Positions 43,828-53,273 of a stretch of 64,000 bases of DNA are shown piece after piece; the stretch's first letter is position 1; each line of letters opens with the position of its first letter. The DNA is from Brooklawnia sp963780175. GTDB lineage: Bacteria > Actinomycetota > Actinomycetes > Propionibacteriales > Propionibacteriaceae. The stretch spans positions 164,042 through 228,041 of the forward strand of contig CAWAAT010000007.1 of assembly GCA_963780175.1 (NCBI GenBank). The letters run 5' to 3'. The notes below the pieces were generated by a model that was not told the DNA's origin, did no database searches, and saw only the letters and a program-made list of their open reading frames with translations. The position numbers and the translations under genes are program-made.

Positions 43828-44612
43828 GCGTTCTCCGCCTCCATGATCGCCCGGCGCCGGGCCGACTTCAACAGGTCGAGGTCGATGTGGGCGTGCTTGC
43901 GAGCCAGGGCACCGCTGCGTTCGACGTCACCCTCACCGATGAGGCGGACCAGTTCCTCGTGGTCGGCCAGGGCCTGCGCCTCCATCGGCTCCTGGTCCTC
44001 AACGCCACCCCACAGATGCCCCGGACCCACGATGGAGATCTTGCGTTCCAGATCGATCAGCATGGCGGTGAGCGTGCGATTGTGAGCAGCGAGGCAGATG
44101 CCAAGATGCAGTGCCTCGTCGGCCTGCTGCTTGGCTCGCCCTGAGTCGGCCGATGCGAAGGTCGCCAGGCGAGCCCGCAACATCTCGAGATCTTGGGGTG
44201 TCCTGTTCTCGGACGCGGCCCTGACGATGGTTTCCTGCAGCCTGCTGACGGCTTCGATGGCATCAACGATCTCGTCCCAGCGTCCCTCGAGGGAGCGTTG
44301 CACGGCGACCGCGGCACCCGGGCCGGTGCTGGCCCGGACGAACGAGCCGCCGCCCCTGCCCCGGCGGGTTTCGATCACCCCGGCCTCCGCGAGCCGCGTC
44401 AGGGCCTCGCGCACGGTCGCTCTGGACACCAGCAGTTGGGTGGCCAGTTCGCGCTCGGTGGGAAACCTGGCTCCTGGCAGGTACTCGCCCACAGCGACAG
44501 CGGTGAAGAGCCGATCGGCGACCTCAGCGACCTTCCCCGAAGCAGCGTCGATGGGAGTGAGTGGGCCCGGTCGATTACCAGGGGCGGGCGCGGACTGGGC
44601 AGAACCGGTCAT
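43806..44612 (-). CDS. GntR/FadR-family transcriptional regulator
   Basis: A 268-residue repressor-type protein. The N-terminal winged helix reads GARFPTERELATQLLVSRAT then VREALTRLAEAGVIETRRGR. The C-terminal FCD domain is all-helical with ligand-binding histidines (EALHLGICLAAHNRTL, ARKHAHIDLDLL). The ATG at 44612 has GGAAGGG nearby; the longer frame to 44777 is unlikely. It is divergent from the iminopeptidase-permease pair and convergent with the amidase gene, so it probably controls them in response to an amino-acid-like or carboxylic acid ligand. Confidence 0.87.
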   Translation of the reverse strand: MTGSAQSAPAPGNRPGPLTPIDAASGKVAEVADRLFTAVAVGEYLPGARFPTERELATQLLVSRATVREALTRLAEAGVIETRRGRGGGSFVRASTGPGAAVAVQRSLEGRWDEIVDAIEAVSRLQETIVRAASENRTPQDLEMLRARLATFASADSGRAKQQADEALHLGICLAAHNRTLTAMLIDLERKISIVGPGHLWGGVEDQEPMEAQALADHEELVRLIGEGDVERSGALARKHAHIDLDLLKSARRRAIMEAENAHISSTP

Positions 44613-44643
44613 GGCACCCTTCCTAGCCGGAAACCGGCCTGCC

Positions 44644-44653
44644 TGTCGGGACA
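44644..44653. promoter_or_regulatory. Candidate operator (TGTC-N2-GACA) in the GntR/iminopeptidase gap
   Basis: The 182-base gap between the divergent genes contains the short inverted repeat TGTCGGGACA, which resembles the spaced GT/AC half-sites used by FadR-type regulators. It is short and could be coincidental. No second copy was found in the gap. Confidence 0.25.
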
Positions 44654-44794
44654 ATCCGCACACTCGCCGGGCGCGTCCCACGGTCTCGACATGTGACAAA
44701 GGTCCGCACGTCAGTCCTTTTGAGTCATGATCCAACAGGCTGCACGATCCAGGATCGGAGCGGCTCGCGACGTCCACAGCAGAAAGGGGTCCAC

Positions 44795-45712
44795 ATGTCT
44801 ACCCGCCATGACCACGAGGTGCCGTTCAAGGACGGATTCACCTGGGTTTCAGTGACACACCCTGACCATCCGCGCGAGGGGGCCCTGCCACTGGTGGTCC
44901 TGCACGGCGGTCCCGGATTCACCCATCACTACCTCAAGAACCTCCGTGAGTTGGCCGACCTCACCGGACGCATGGTCGTGCTCTACGACCAATACGGCTG
45001 CGGGAACTCCACCCACCGCCCGGACGCGCCCGCGGATTTCTGGACCCCGGACCTTTTCGTCGAGGAGTTCCACATCGTGGTCGAGGCACTTGGGCTGGAC
45101 CGCTACCACGTGCTGGGCCAGTCGTGGGGCGGCATGCTGGGCGCCGAGATAGCGGTCCGACGTCCCGTCGGGTTGGCCTCGCTGGCGATCTGCAACTCCC
45201 CGGCGGCCATGGACCTGTGGACGCAGGCCGCGGACGCCCTCATCGCCGACCTGCCGAGCGACCTGCGCGAGACCCTGCGCCGCTACGAGGCAACCGAGGA
45301 CTACCAGAACCCCGAGTACATCGCAGCCTCGCACCAGTACGACCTGCGCCATGTGGTGCGGATGGCCGAGATGCCGCAGGATTACCTGGACGCGTTGGAG
45401 GCGATGGAGGCTGATCCCACCGTTTACCACACCATGAACGGCCCCAACGAGTTCCACGTGGTGGGAACGATGGCCGATTGGACCATCATCGACAGGTTGC
45501 CCCAGATCGAGGTGCCCACCCTGGTCGTCGCCGGCGAGTTCGACGAGGCGCAGCCGATCGTCTGGGAGCCGTTCGTCGAGCACATCCCGGATGTACGTTC
45601 CCACGTGTTCGCCGATGCCAGTCACTGCAGCCACCTGGAGAAGCCTGAGGAGTTCAGGTCTGTGATCGCCGCCTTCCTCACCGACGTCGAGAACAAGGAG
45701 ACCCACGAATGA
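44795..45712 (+). CDS. Prolyl-iminopeptidase-family alpha/beta hydrolase
   Basis: A 305-residue serine hydrolase. The HGGPG oxyanion motif is at residues 37-41 and the nucleophile Ser110 sits in GQSWGG; the acid and base lie in AGEFDEAQPI and ADASHCSHLEKPEEF. This subfamily includes prolyl aminopeptidases and L-amino-acid amidases, so the substrate could be an N-terminal amino acid or an amino-acid amide. AGAAAGGGG precedes the ATG. It overlaps the downstream permease by four bases (ATGA), implying that substrate import and hydrolysis are coupled. Confidence 0.88.
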   Translation: MSTRHDHEVPFKDGFTWVSVTHPDHPREGALPLVVLHGGPGFTHHYLKNLRELADLTGRMVVLYDQYGCGNSTHRPDAPADFWTPDLFVEEFHIVVEALGLDRYHVLGQSWGGMLGAEIAVRRPVGLASLAICNSPAAMDLWTQAADALIADLPSDLRETLRRYEATEDYQNPEYIAASHQYDLRHVVRMAEMPQDYLDALEAMEADPTVYHTMNGPNEFHVVGTMADWTIIDRLPQIEVPTLVVAGEFDEAQPIVWEPFVEHIPDVRSHVFADASHCSHLEKPEEFRSVIAAFLTDVENKETHE

Positions 45713-47142
45713 CCACTTCTGCCGCGCAGGAGCCCACTTCCACGCGCTTGCGTGACCTCACGCCGACCCAACAACTGGAGAGTTTCGGCTACCGCCAGGA
45801 ACTGTCCAGATCTGTGTCGACCTTCGACCTGTTGATCTACGGTTTGATCTTCATGGTACCGATCGCCCCCTGGGCCATCTTCGGCACCGTCTTCAACGAG
45901 GCGCAGGGAATGGTGCCGTTGGTCTACACCATCGGCGTCGTGGCAATGATCTTCACCGCCCTCTCGTACGCCCAGATGGCGAAGGCCTTCCCGCTGGCCG
46001 GCGGCGTCTTCTCGTACGTGGGCCGCGGCATGAACCAGCATCTCGGCTTCTTCGCCGGCTGGCTCATGCTGCTGGACTACCTGCTGGTGCCCACGCTGCT
46101 GTACGTGTTCGCGGCCGAGTCAATGATCGGCATCTTCCCCGGCACGCCGCGCTGGATGTGGGCCTTGATCTTCGTCGCCATCAACGTCGTGATCAACATG
46201 TCGGGCGTGTCGTCGTTGAAGATGATGAACCGGATCTTCCTCGTCATGGAGTTGGCCTTCATCGCCGTCTTCTTCTTCCTGGCGATCCGGGCGCTCAACG
46301 GCGGGACGGTGCCTGGCGCAGAATGGTCCATCACGCCGATCTGGAATCCCGAAGTCATGACGGCCCCTCTGCTGGCCTCGGCGTTGTCGATCGCGGTGCT
46401 GAGTTTCCTTGGCTTTGACGGCATCTCGACCATGTCCGAGGAAGCGACCGGCGGCAACAAGGCTCCCGGCAAGGCCATGGTTCTGGGTCTGATCATCGCC
46501 GCCTTCTTCTTCATCAGCCAGACCTGGCTGGCGTCCATGCTGGCGGGCCCGTTCGAGCCGCTTGCCGACGACAAGGTCGGCAACGCTTTCTTCGACATCG
46601 TCGCCGCCATCTCGAACACCGGCTGGATGAACGCCTTCTTCGCCTGCAACGTGCTGGCCGTGGGTATCGCGAACGCGATGGCTGCCCAGGCCGCCACCTC
46701 CCGGCTGCTGTACTCCATGAGCCGCGACGGCCACCTGCCCAAGTTCCTGCGCCACATCAACCCCAAGAAGGTGCCCAGCTACGCCATCCTGTTCGTCGGG
46801 GCGCTGTCAGCGGTGCTGGTGCTGTTCTTCGTCGGCCAGATCGGGCTCATCAGCTCGATGGTCAACTTCGGTGCGTTGTCGTCGTTCGCGCTACTGCACC
46901 TGGCGGTGACGTGGTTCTACCTCAAGCGCAAGGGATCGAAGAACTATCTGACTCATCTGGTGTTCCCGCTGGTTGGCTTCCTGATCATCTCGTACGTGCT
47001 GATCAACGCCGGCACCCAGGCGCAGATCGCAGGTGTGGTGTGGCTGGCGGTGGGTGCAGCCGTCTGGCTGTACAACCGGGCCAAGGGCAAGACCCTCACC
47101 ATCACCGGCGACATGTCGGGACTGGCGGAGGAGTCACTCTGA
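45709..47142 (+). CDS. APC-superfamily amino acid permease
   Basis: A 477-residue transporter with about 12 membrane spans. The first span region (FDLLIYGLIFMVPIAPWAIF) carries the family's unwound-helix position. SYAQMAKAFPLAGGVFSYVG and LSFLGFDGISTMSEEATGG are typical of APC permeases for amino acids or related compounds. Specificity is unknown. It is cotranscribed with the iminopeptidase-like hydrolase and ends at a strong hairpin. Confidence 0.9.
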   Translation: MTTSAAQEPTSTRLRDLTPTQQLESFGYRQELSRSVSTFDLLIYGLIFMVPIAPWAIFGTVFNEAQGMVPLVYTIGVVAMIFTALSYAQMAKAFPLAGGVFSYVGRGMNQHLGFFAGWLMLLDYLLVPTLLYVFAAESMIGIFPGTPRWMWALIFVAINVVINMSGVSSLKMMNRIFLVMELAFIAVFFFLAIRALNGGTVPGAEWSITPIWNPEVMTAPLLASALSIAVLSFLGFDGISTMSEEATGGNKAPGKAMVLGLIIAAFFFISQTWLASMLAGPFEPLADDKVGNAFFDIVAAISNTGWMNAFFACNVLAVGIANAMAAQAATSRLLYSMSRDGHLPKFLRHINPKKVPSYAILFVGALSAVLVLFFVGQIGLISSMVNFGALSSFALLHLAVTWFYLKRKGSKNYLTHLVFPLVGFLIISYVLINAGTQAQIAGVVWLAVGAAVWLYNRAKGKTLTITGDMSGLAEESL

Positions 47143-47153
47143 GTGCTGCACTG

Positions 47154-47196
47154 AGGTGAACGCGCGGTCCCGCTGTGACGGGCCGCGCGTTCACCT
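47154..47196 (+). terminator. Long hairpin after the permease gene
   Basis: A 14-base perfect inverted repeat (47154-47167 with 47183-47196) extends by three more pairs to a 17-pair stem with a nine-base loop. It starts 11 bases after the permease stop. The tail is TCTTCCTGG, not a clean T-run, so it is probably a terminator but may also act as an mRNA stabiliser. Confidence 0.6.
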
Positions 47197-47269
47197 CTTC
47201 CTGGCCGGGGATCGCGACCCGGAACCCACCCCCATCCCTCCGGGGGTCGCATTGTGGCAAGGTAGTGGG

Positions 47270-47962
47270 GTGCCACAACGAGCCAACCTGGACAAGCAGC
47301 CCGATGCCGTCGCCGACATGTTCGATGGGGTCGCCAGACGCTATGACCTGATGAACGACCTGATGACGTTGGGCCAGGTCAGGGCCTGGCGGCGGGCGGT
47401 GCTGGCAGCCATCGATCCGCAGCCCGGCGAATTCGTGCTCGACCTTGCGGCCGGCACGGGCACCTCGTCCGAACCGATCGCACGGGCCGGGGCCGTGCCC
47501 TTCCCCACGGACCTCTCCCTGGGCATGCTCGAGGAGGGCCACCGCCGTTACCCGGGGTTGCTGTTCGTGGCAGGCGACGGGCTGCAGCTGCCCTACGGCG
47601 ACAACTCGTTCGACGCCGTAACCATCAGCTACGGCTTGCGCAACGTGCACGACACCCGAGCGGGCCTGGCCGAACTAAGACGCGTCACCAAGCCGGGCGG
47701 CCGCATCGTAGTGGCCGAGTTCAGCACCCCGACCTGGGCACCCTTCCGGGCCGCCTACCGCTTCTACATGGGCAAGGTCATGCCCCGTTTCCAGCCCGTC
47801 TCGTCCAACGCCCCGGCCTACGACTACCTGATCGAGTCGATCATGGCCTGGCCCGACCAGCCGAGCCTCGCGGCGCTGATGCGCGAGGTGGGTTGGGACC
47901 GCGTCCAGTGGAAGAACCTGACAGGCGGAATCGTCGCGATGCACCGTGGCTGGAAGTCGTGA
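47270..47962 (+). CDS. menG: Demethylmenaquinone methyltransferase
   Basis: MenG (UbiE family) adds the final methyl group from S-adenosylmethionine to demethylmenaquinone. The 230-residue protein has MFDGVARRYDLMNDLMTLGQ, the SAM-binding motif FVLDLAAGTGTSSEPIA, ISYGLRNVHDTRAGLAELRR and the closing NLTGGIVAMHRGWKS. The GTG at 47270 has AAGG seven bases upstream; the open frame reaches back to 47033 but without the family sequence. The stop overlaps the next gene's GTG. Confidence 0.94.
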   Translation: MPQRANLDKQPDAVADMFDGVARRYDLMNDLMTLGQVRAWRRAVLAAIDPQPGEFVLDLAAGTGTSSEPIARAGAVPFPTDLSLGMLEEGHRRYPGLLFVAGDGLQLPYGDNSFDAVTISYGLRNVHDTRAGLAELRRVTKPGGRIVVAEFSTPTWAPFRAAYRFYMGKVMPRFQPVSSNAPAYDYLIESIMAWPDQPSLAALMREVGWDRVQWKNLTGGIVAMHRGWKS

Positions 47963-49767
47963 GTTCTGACGACACCACGGTCCTCCTGGACGCCTACGCG
48001 GCGATCCGTTGCCCGGTCAAGGTGCAGAACTACTACGACGTCACGACGACTCTGCCCGAAGGGGCCTCCGGCTACGGCGTGCGCGGCAGCAGCGACGTTC
48101 AGCACGACCTCTTCGGTGGCCGGGCGTTCGTCAACCAGACCACGGACGCCCTCGCACGACTGACTGGAGCGGTCGATCTGCGACCACTCGCCGATGAGGA
48201 CTGGACGCTCGGCCAGGACGCGACCAGGGACGCCGTCCGCGCCGCTGCGCCAATCATCCTCGGCCCACGGCTGCCCGTCGACCGCAAGGGCCACCGCCGC
48301 GGCAGCCCGCCGGTGCTGGTGCGCGGGGCCGATCGTCCCGACGGTCGGCCAGGGTACGTCCCTGTGCAGATTCGTGCCAAGCGCATGCTGGAGCGCCACA
48401 GCAGGGCCGCGCAGGTGGCCGGCAGCCCCATCACCACGCCGCATCCCTCGGCGGCGCTCGACCTGACAGACGCCCGGCTGCGAACCGGGCGCGAGGACGA
48501 CCAGCTGCACGTCGCCCACTTCTGGCGACTGCTCGAGGCCGCGGACTGGCAGGCTGCCGGGGAACCGTTGGCCGGGATCATCGGCAACGACCTGCTGCGC
48601 CGAACGTTCTTCACCGATTCCGATCTGGAGGGAGTCGAAGCGCTCGCGCTGGCACCCAGCCGCACGCTCAATGCCACCTTGGCGATCGCCTGGGTGAGGT
48701 TGACGAGCAAGCAGATCCGGACCTTCTCGCGCACCTCCCCGGACGGCTGGAAGTCACGATCGCCCCTGGAACGTTACGACCACGAGCACGACTTCCGCGT
48801 GAAGGTTGCCGAGAGCGCGCGTAGGCGAACCGGTGGCCCGTCCGACCCGCGGCCGATGGTCGCCCCGATCGCCATCCGGGAGTGTGCCTCGTGCCAGTGG
48901 TGGTCGGTGTGCGCCCCCCGCTTGGGCACCGACGACCTCAGCCTTCGCATCGACAAGTCCCCGCTGGATGTTCGTGAGATCAGCGTGCTGCGCAGCCTCG
49001 GTGTCCACTCGTTGCACGACCTCGTGCAGGCCGATCTGGACGCCCTCTTACCCCGCTACCTGCCCGAGGTGCGCCACCGCGATGGCGCGGAGGACCGATT
49101 GCGGCTGGCCGCCCGCCGGGCGCGAATGATGTCCAGCGGCGTCGCGTTGGAACGAACAAGCAGCGAGCCGATCACGCTGCCCGTCGGCGACATCGAGATC
49201 GACTGGGACATCGAAACCTCCGCGGCCGACCGCATCTATCTGTGGGGATTCCTGCTGCGAGACAGGTCCGATCCGCAGGACCGCGGTACCTACCACGCAT
49301 TCGCCAGCTTCACCGATCTGGACAGCCACCAGGAGATCGAGCTGGCCCGCCGCGCGATGGACTGGCTGATCGGGATCATCACCCAGCACCCGGACGCCCG
49401 CGTTTACCACTATTCCGACTACGAGATGGTCCACCTGGCCAGGCTGTCCAACTCGTCAGCCGACCAGACGCTGACGCAGGCCATCGACCTACTGCATGGC
49501 TGCCACGTCGACCTGTTCACGACCGTGCGGAGGAACTTCTTCGGTGCCAACGGACTTGGGCTCAAGGTTGTTGCCCACGCCGCCGCAGGCTTCAGCTGGC
49601 GCGACGACACCCCTGGTGGTCTGAATTCGCAGACCTGGTTCGTCGAGGCGACGCACGGCAGCGACGAACGGGTCAGAGCTGATGCGCGCCAACGCGTCCT
49701 GGACTACAACGAGGACGACGTCCGGGCCACGATGGCCTTGCGGGACTGGTTGCGCAGCCAGTCCTGA
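47959..49767 (+). CDS. TM0106-type RecB-like putative nuclease
   Basis: A 602-residue protein. The N-terminus (IRCPVKVQNYYD) and the later CASCQWWSVC supply four cysteines spaced as in Cas4/AddB-like iron-sulfur nucleases. The C-terminal 200 residues form an RNase H-like exonuclease domain: first acidic motif IEIDWDIETSA and last motif VLDYNEDDVRATMALRDWL. The whole matches the poorly studied TM0106 family. The GTG at 47959 overlaps the menG stop (GTGA). Function is unknown; DNA or RNA processing is inferred from the folds. Confidence 0.82.
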   Translation: MSSDDTTVLLDAYAAIRCPVKVQNYYDVTTTLPEGASGYGVRGSSDVQHDLFGGRAFVNQTTDALARLTGAVDLRPLADEDWTLGQDATRDAVRAAAPIILGPRLPVDRKGHRRGSPPVLVRGADRPDGRPGYVPVQIRAKRMLERHSRAAQVAGSPITTPHPSAALDLTDARLRTGREDDQLHVAHFWRLLEAADWQAAGEPLAGIIGNDLLRRTFFTDSDLEGVEALALAPSRTLNATLAIAWVRLTSKQIRTFSRTSPDGWKSRSPLERYDHEHDFRVKVAESARRRTGGPSDPRPMVAPIAIRECASCQWWSVCAPRLGTDDLSLRIDKSPLDVREISVLRSLGVHSLHDLVQADLDALLPRYLPEVRHRDGAEDRLRLAARRARMMSSGVALERTSSEPITLPVGDIEIDWDIETSAADRIYLWGFLLRDRSDPQDRGTYHAFASFTDLDSHQEIELARRAMDWLIGIITQHPDARVYHYSDYEMVHLARLSNSSADQTLTQAIDLLHGCHVDLFTTVRRNFFGANGLGLKVVAHAAAGFSWRDDTPGGLNSQTWFVEATHGSDERVRADARQRVLDYNEDDVRATMALRDWLRSQS

Positions 49768-49778
49768 TCCCCGAGAGC

Positions 49779-51336
49779 TCAGCCGGCGGCGCGAGCGTGA
49801 GTCCGAATCTTCACGACCAGCACCTCGATGCCGCTGATCGGACGCAGCAACTGGCGGCGGACCTCGTCGAGGCTGTCCAACGCGTGGGTGGGCCAGCCGA
49901 AACCGGACGCGATCGAGGCGAGATCGCGGCCGTGCGGCATCGCGAACAACGGCTCGAACCACGCGCTGTCGGCGACCTCGAGGGTGCGGAAGATTCCGCC
50001 GCCGTCGTCGTCGGCCACCACGACCCGCAGGTCGGGCACCGGTTGGGACGCGGGCACGTGCAGTGCCCCCACATCGTGCAGGAAACCGAGATCGCCCAGC
50101 AGCACCGTGGTCGGACGTTCGGTACCCAACGCCACACCCATCGCGGTGGAGATCACCCCGTCGATCCCCGACAGACCCCGGTTGGCCCAGCAGGTCGGCG
50201 GATCGTGCCGGATCGGGCGCCAGGTCGGCGTCCCGGATGGGGTTGGACGACCCGAGGACGAGGTTGCCCTGCACGCTCGCCACCACTTCGGCGGCCAACC
50301 TTGGCCCACTGATCGGCAGGTCCGTCGCATCGGCCGGCAGCGGGGCATCGGCGCTTCGCCACGCCTCCAGCCAGCGTTCGTCGGCCGGTTCGAGTCGGAC
50401 GTCGTCACAGACCACACTCACCCGGCCCCCAGGATCCGGCCAGGACGCGCGGTCGCTGACGACCACCAGTTCGACGTCGGCGCGCGACAGCAGCCGGGTG
50501 ATGGGCCGGGACAGGGTGGGGCGCCCGAACAGCACCACGCGTTCGATGCGCGAGCCCAGATCGGTGTCCAGCAGCAGGCGGTAGCCGGCGACGGCGCAGT
50601 CGCCCGACCGGGCGTTGCTGGACGGTTCTGCGAACAGCGGGATGCGGGCGGCCTCGGCGAACTCGCGGGCTCGACGTCCCACCGCCACCCCGGCATCACC
50701 GGCGATCACCACCGTCGCCGGGCCGCGATCCAGGACCACCACTGCCGCAGGACGTAGCGCGCTCACCTGCAGCGGGGGCGCGGCGGGTGGCAGATCGGCC
50801 TCGCCAACGAACGGCTCGGTGAAAGCGGCGTTGACGTGCACCGGTCCGGGATCACGGGTGCGCAGCCCGCGAGCCGCCGCCATCACGCGTCCCAGCCCCG
50901 CACGCCACCGGACGGGGTCATCATCGGTGCTTGCCAGATGCAGGTCGGCGACCACGTGGCGGCCGAAGATGCCGACCTGCTCGGTGGTCTGGTTCGCCCC
51001 GCTGCCGACCAGGGTGGCCGGTCGGTCGGCGGTCACCAGCACGAGCGGAACGCCAGACAACCGTGCCTCCATCACTGAGGGCATGAGGTTGCCGAGCGCG
51101 GTGCCAGACGTCACGACGACAGCTGCCGCACCTGTGGCCCTCGCCAGACCGAGGGCCAGGAAGCCTGCCACCCGCTCGTCGGTGCGGGTGTGCAGACGGA
51201 GCCGTCCTGCGCCGGCCGGCGAGACCAACCCCATCGCGATCGAGGTACTGCGCGAGCCCGGGCACAGCACGACCTCGGTGATGCCGGCCTCGGCCAGGCT
51301 CTCGGCGATGACGGCACCCAGCCGGGGCGAACTCAC
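49779..51336 (-). pseudogene. menD: menD with a single-base frameshift
   Basis: MenD makes SEPHCHC from isochorismate and 2-oxoglutarate with thiamine diphosphate. From ATG 51336 the frame reads a normal N-terminal half (VVLCPGSRSTSIAMGL, HTRTDERVAGFLALGLARAT, VLGSSNPIRDADLAP). It then leaves the MenD pattern, while another frame continues it as ANRGLSGIDGVISTAMGVAL and LLGDLGFLHDVGAL to a stop at 49779. Between NP and NRG there are 55 bases; removing one from the CCC at 50186-50188 restores DLLANRGLSGIDG. A one-base insertion is inferred, either a sequencing error or a true mutation. It overlaps menC by four bases. Confidence 0.88.
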
Positions 51337-52310
51337 CGAGCAATTCCTGCGTCAAGCAGGCCCAGGCAACGCTCCAGACGAGCCCGCCACCACGCGGCGC
51401 GTTCCCGGGGAGCACGCACCCGTGCCAGACAACCTGGTTCCGGCACCGGACGGGGACCGAGTTCGAGGTATCCGTCGCAGGCCACCAGCGACTCGGAGAC
51501 GACGTCGTCGGTGAGCAGCCGCACGGTGTTCAGCCCACAGGCCAACTCCAGATCGGGCAGGGCCGCCGCCGTCTGGAGCCCCGCCCAGATGCCCAGCGAG
51601 GTCTCCAGGGCCGAACTCATCACCACCGGCAGGGCCAACTGATCGGCCAGTTCCAGGCAGCGTCGCCATCCGCCTAACGGCTGGTTCTTCAGCACCACCA
51701 CGTCCGCGGCACCCAGTTCGGCGACCCGCAGGGGGTCCTGGGCGCGCCGGATCGACTCATCGGCGGCGATGCGCACCTCGATCCCCGAGTCCCTCAGTCT
51801 GCGGCGCAACTCCGCAAGTTCCTCCACGGAGGCGCAGGGCTGCTCGGCGTACTCCAGCCCGATGTGCGCCATGGCAGCCAGGGCTCGTTCTGCGGCATCG
51901 ACGCTCAGAGCGCCGTTGGCGTCCACCCGGATCGCCCCGTCCGGACCCAGCGCGTTGCGCACCGCGGCCAGCCGTGCCAGGTCGTCGTCCAGGCACGACT
52001 GGGGGTCGGAGATCTTGACCTTCGCCGTATGGCAACCCGAAGCGACGACCATGGCTGCCGCTCGGCGCGGAGAGACCACGGGGATGGTGACGTTGACCGG
52101 CACTCGCGTTCGAACCGGCACAGGGTCCTGCTCCTCCAACGCGGCCGCCAACCAGGTGGCAGCTTCGGCGTCCGCGTACTCGGTGAACGGACTCCACTCG
52201 CTCCAGCGGTCGCCTCGTCGGATCAACATCCCCTCGCGCACGTCGAGGCCCCGGAAGTGCACCCGCAGGTCGATGGAGTACACGACGAATTCGTCGATCA
52301 GGCCCATCAT
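51333..52310 (-). CDS. menC: o-Succinylbenzoate synthase
   Basis: MenC dehydrates SHCHC to o-succinylbenzoate. It belongs to the enolase superfamily: the catalytic lysines in HTAKVKISD, metal ligands in IRVDANGAL, LEYAEQPC and IAADESIRRA, and the second lysine in VVVLKNQPLGG. The protein is 325 residues. The ATG at 52310 was chosen because AGGAGT lies six bases upstream; an ATG at 52331 overlaps menA. It is followed by menD. Confidence 0.92.
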   Translation of the reverse strand: MMGLIDEFVVYSIDLRVHFRGLDVREGMLIRRGDRWSEWSPFTEYADAEAATWLAAALEEQDPVPVRTRVPVNVTIPVVSPRRAAAMVVASGCHTAKVKISDPQSCLDDDLARLAAVRNALGPDGAIRVDANGALSVDAAERALAAMAHIGLEYAEQPCASVEELAELRRRLRDSGIEVRIAADESIRRAQDPLRVAELGAADVVVLKNQPLGGWRRCLELADQLALPVVMSSALETSLGIWAGLQTAAALPDLELACGLNTVRLLTDDVVSESLVACDGYLELGPRPVPEPGCLARVRAPRERAAWWRARLERCLGLLDAGIAR

Positions 52311-52312
52311 GC

Positions 52313-53191
52313 TCAGACTCCTATCAGACATCCGATGAACAGACCGACGCCTGCGGTGAGCTCAGCGAGACCTGTCAGCTTGAGGGTGCGCACCAACGCA
52401 ATGCCGGTGCCACCCGTGATGACTCCCTTGGTGGCAGGCACCAGAAAGCCCAACATGGCCAGCCCCAGCAGGGCGAGCCAGGTGGTGCCGGCGGCGGTCA
52501 GCACCACTGCGACGACGGCGATCAGAGCAAGCGCAACGTAGAACCAGCGGCTGAGCCGGTCGCCCAGCATGGTCTCCAGGGTGCGCTTACCGGCCAACCG
52601 GTCGGTCGGGATGTCACGCAGGTTGTTGCAGACCAGGACCATGCAGGCGAGCACCCCCATGCTGGTGGCGGCTGTCCAGGTGGGCCAGGGTGTGCGTCCC
52701 AACTGGACGTAGGTGGTGCCCGCCGTCGCCACCAGCCCGAAGAACACGAAGACGAAGACCTCCCCCAGACCGCGGTAGCCGTAGGGGCGGGCTCCTCCGG
52801 TGTAGTACCAGGCGGCGAGGACGCAGGCCAGCCCGACCCCGAGAAGCCACCACTGGCCCGACAACCACACCAGGACGAGCCCGAACAATCCAGCCAGGCC
52901 GAAGGACGCGACAGCCGCCGACTTCACCCGGCCGGGCTCGGCGGCACCCGAACCGACCAGGCGCTGGGGGCCCACCCGGTGTTCGTCGGTTCCGCGGACT
53001 CCGTCGGAGTAGTCGTTGGCGTAGTTGGCGCCGACCTGCAGTGCAAGAGCCACGAGAGCCGCCAGGACGACTCGCCACGGCTGCAGACCACCGTAGGACA
53101 CCGCCACGGCACTGCCGGCCAGCACGGGCGCGACGGCCGCGGGCAGCGTCCGCAAGCGGGCGCCCTCCACCCACTCGGCCAGACTCGTCAC
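52313..53191 (-). CDS. menA: 1,4-dihydroxy-2-naphthoate polyprenyltransferase
   Basis: MenA joins dihydroxynaphthoate to the polyprenyl diphosphate in the membrane. The 292-residue protein has about eight spans and both Asp-rich motifs of the UbiA family: GANYANDYSDGVRGTDEHRV and NNLRDIPTDRLAGKRTLETM. The GTG at 53191 has AGGGGG seven bases upstream; the long open frame to 53479 is not family sequence. It sits between menE and menC, with two bases separating it from menC. Confidence 0.94.
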   Translation of the reverse strand: MTSLAEWVEGARLRTLPAAVAPVLAGSAVAVSYGGLQPWRVVLAALVALALQVGANYANDYSDGVRGTDEHRVGPQRLVGSGAAEPGRVKSAAVASFGLAGLFGLVLVWLSGQWWLLGVGLACVLAAWYYTGGARPYGYRGLGEVFVFVFFGLVATAGTTYVQLGRTPWPTWTAATSMGVLACMVLVCNNLRDIPTDRLAGKRTLETMLGDRLSRWFYVALALIAVVAVVLTAAGTTWLALLGLAMLGFLVPATKGVITGGTGIALVRTLKLTGLAELTAGVGLFIGCLIGV

Positions 53192-53273
53192 TACGCAACC
53201 CCCTGATCTGACGTCAGCCCGTTCCACCTCGGAGTCCAGCGTCCCATCTTGCCAGACAGCGAACGGTGCGCCG

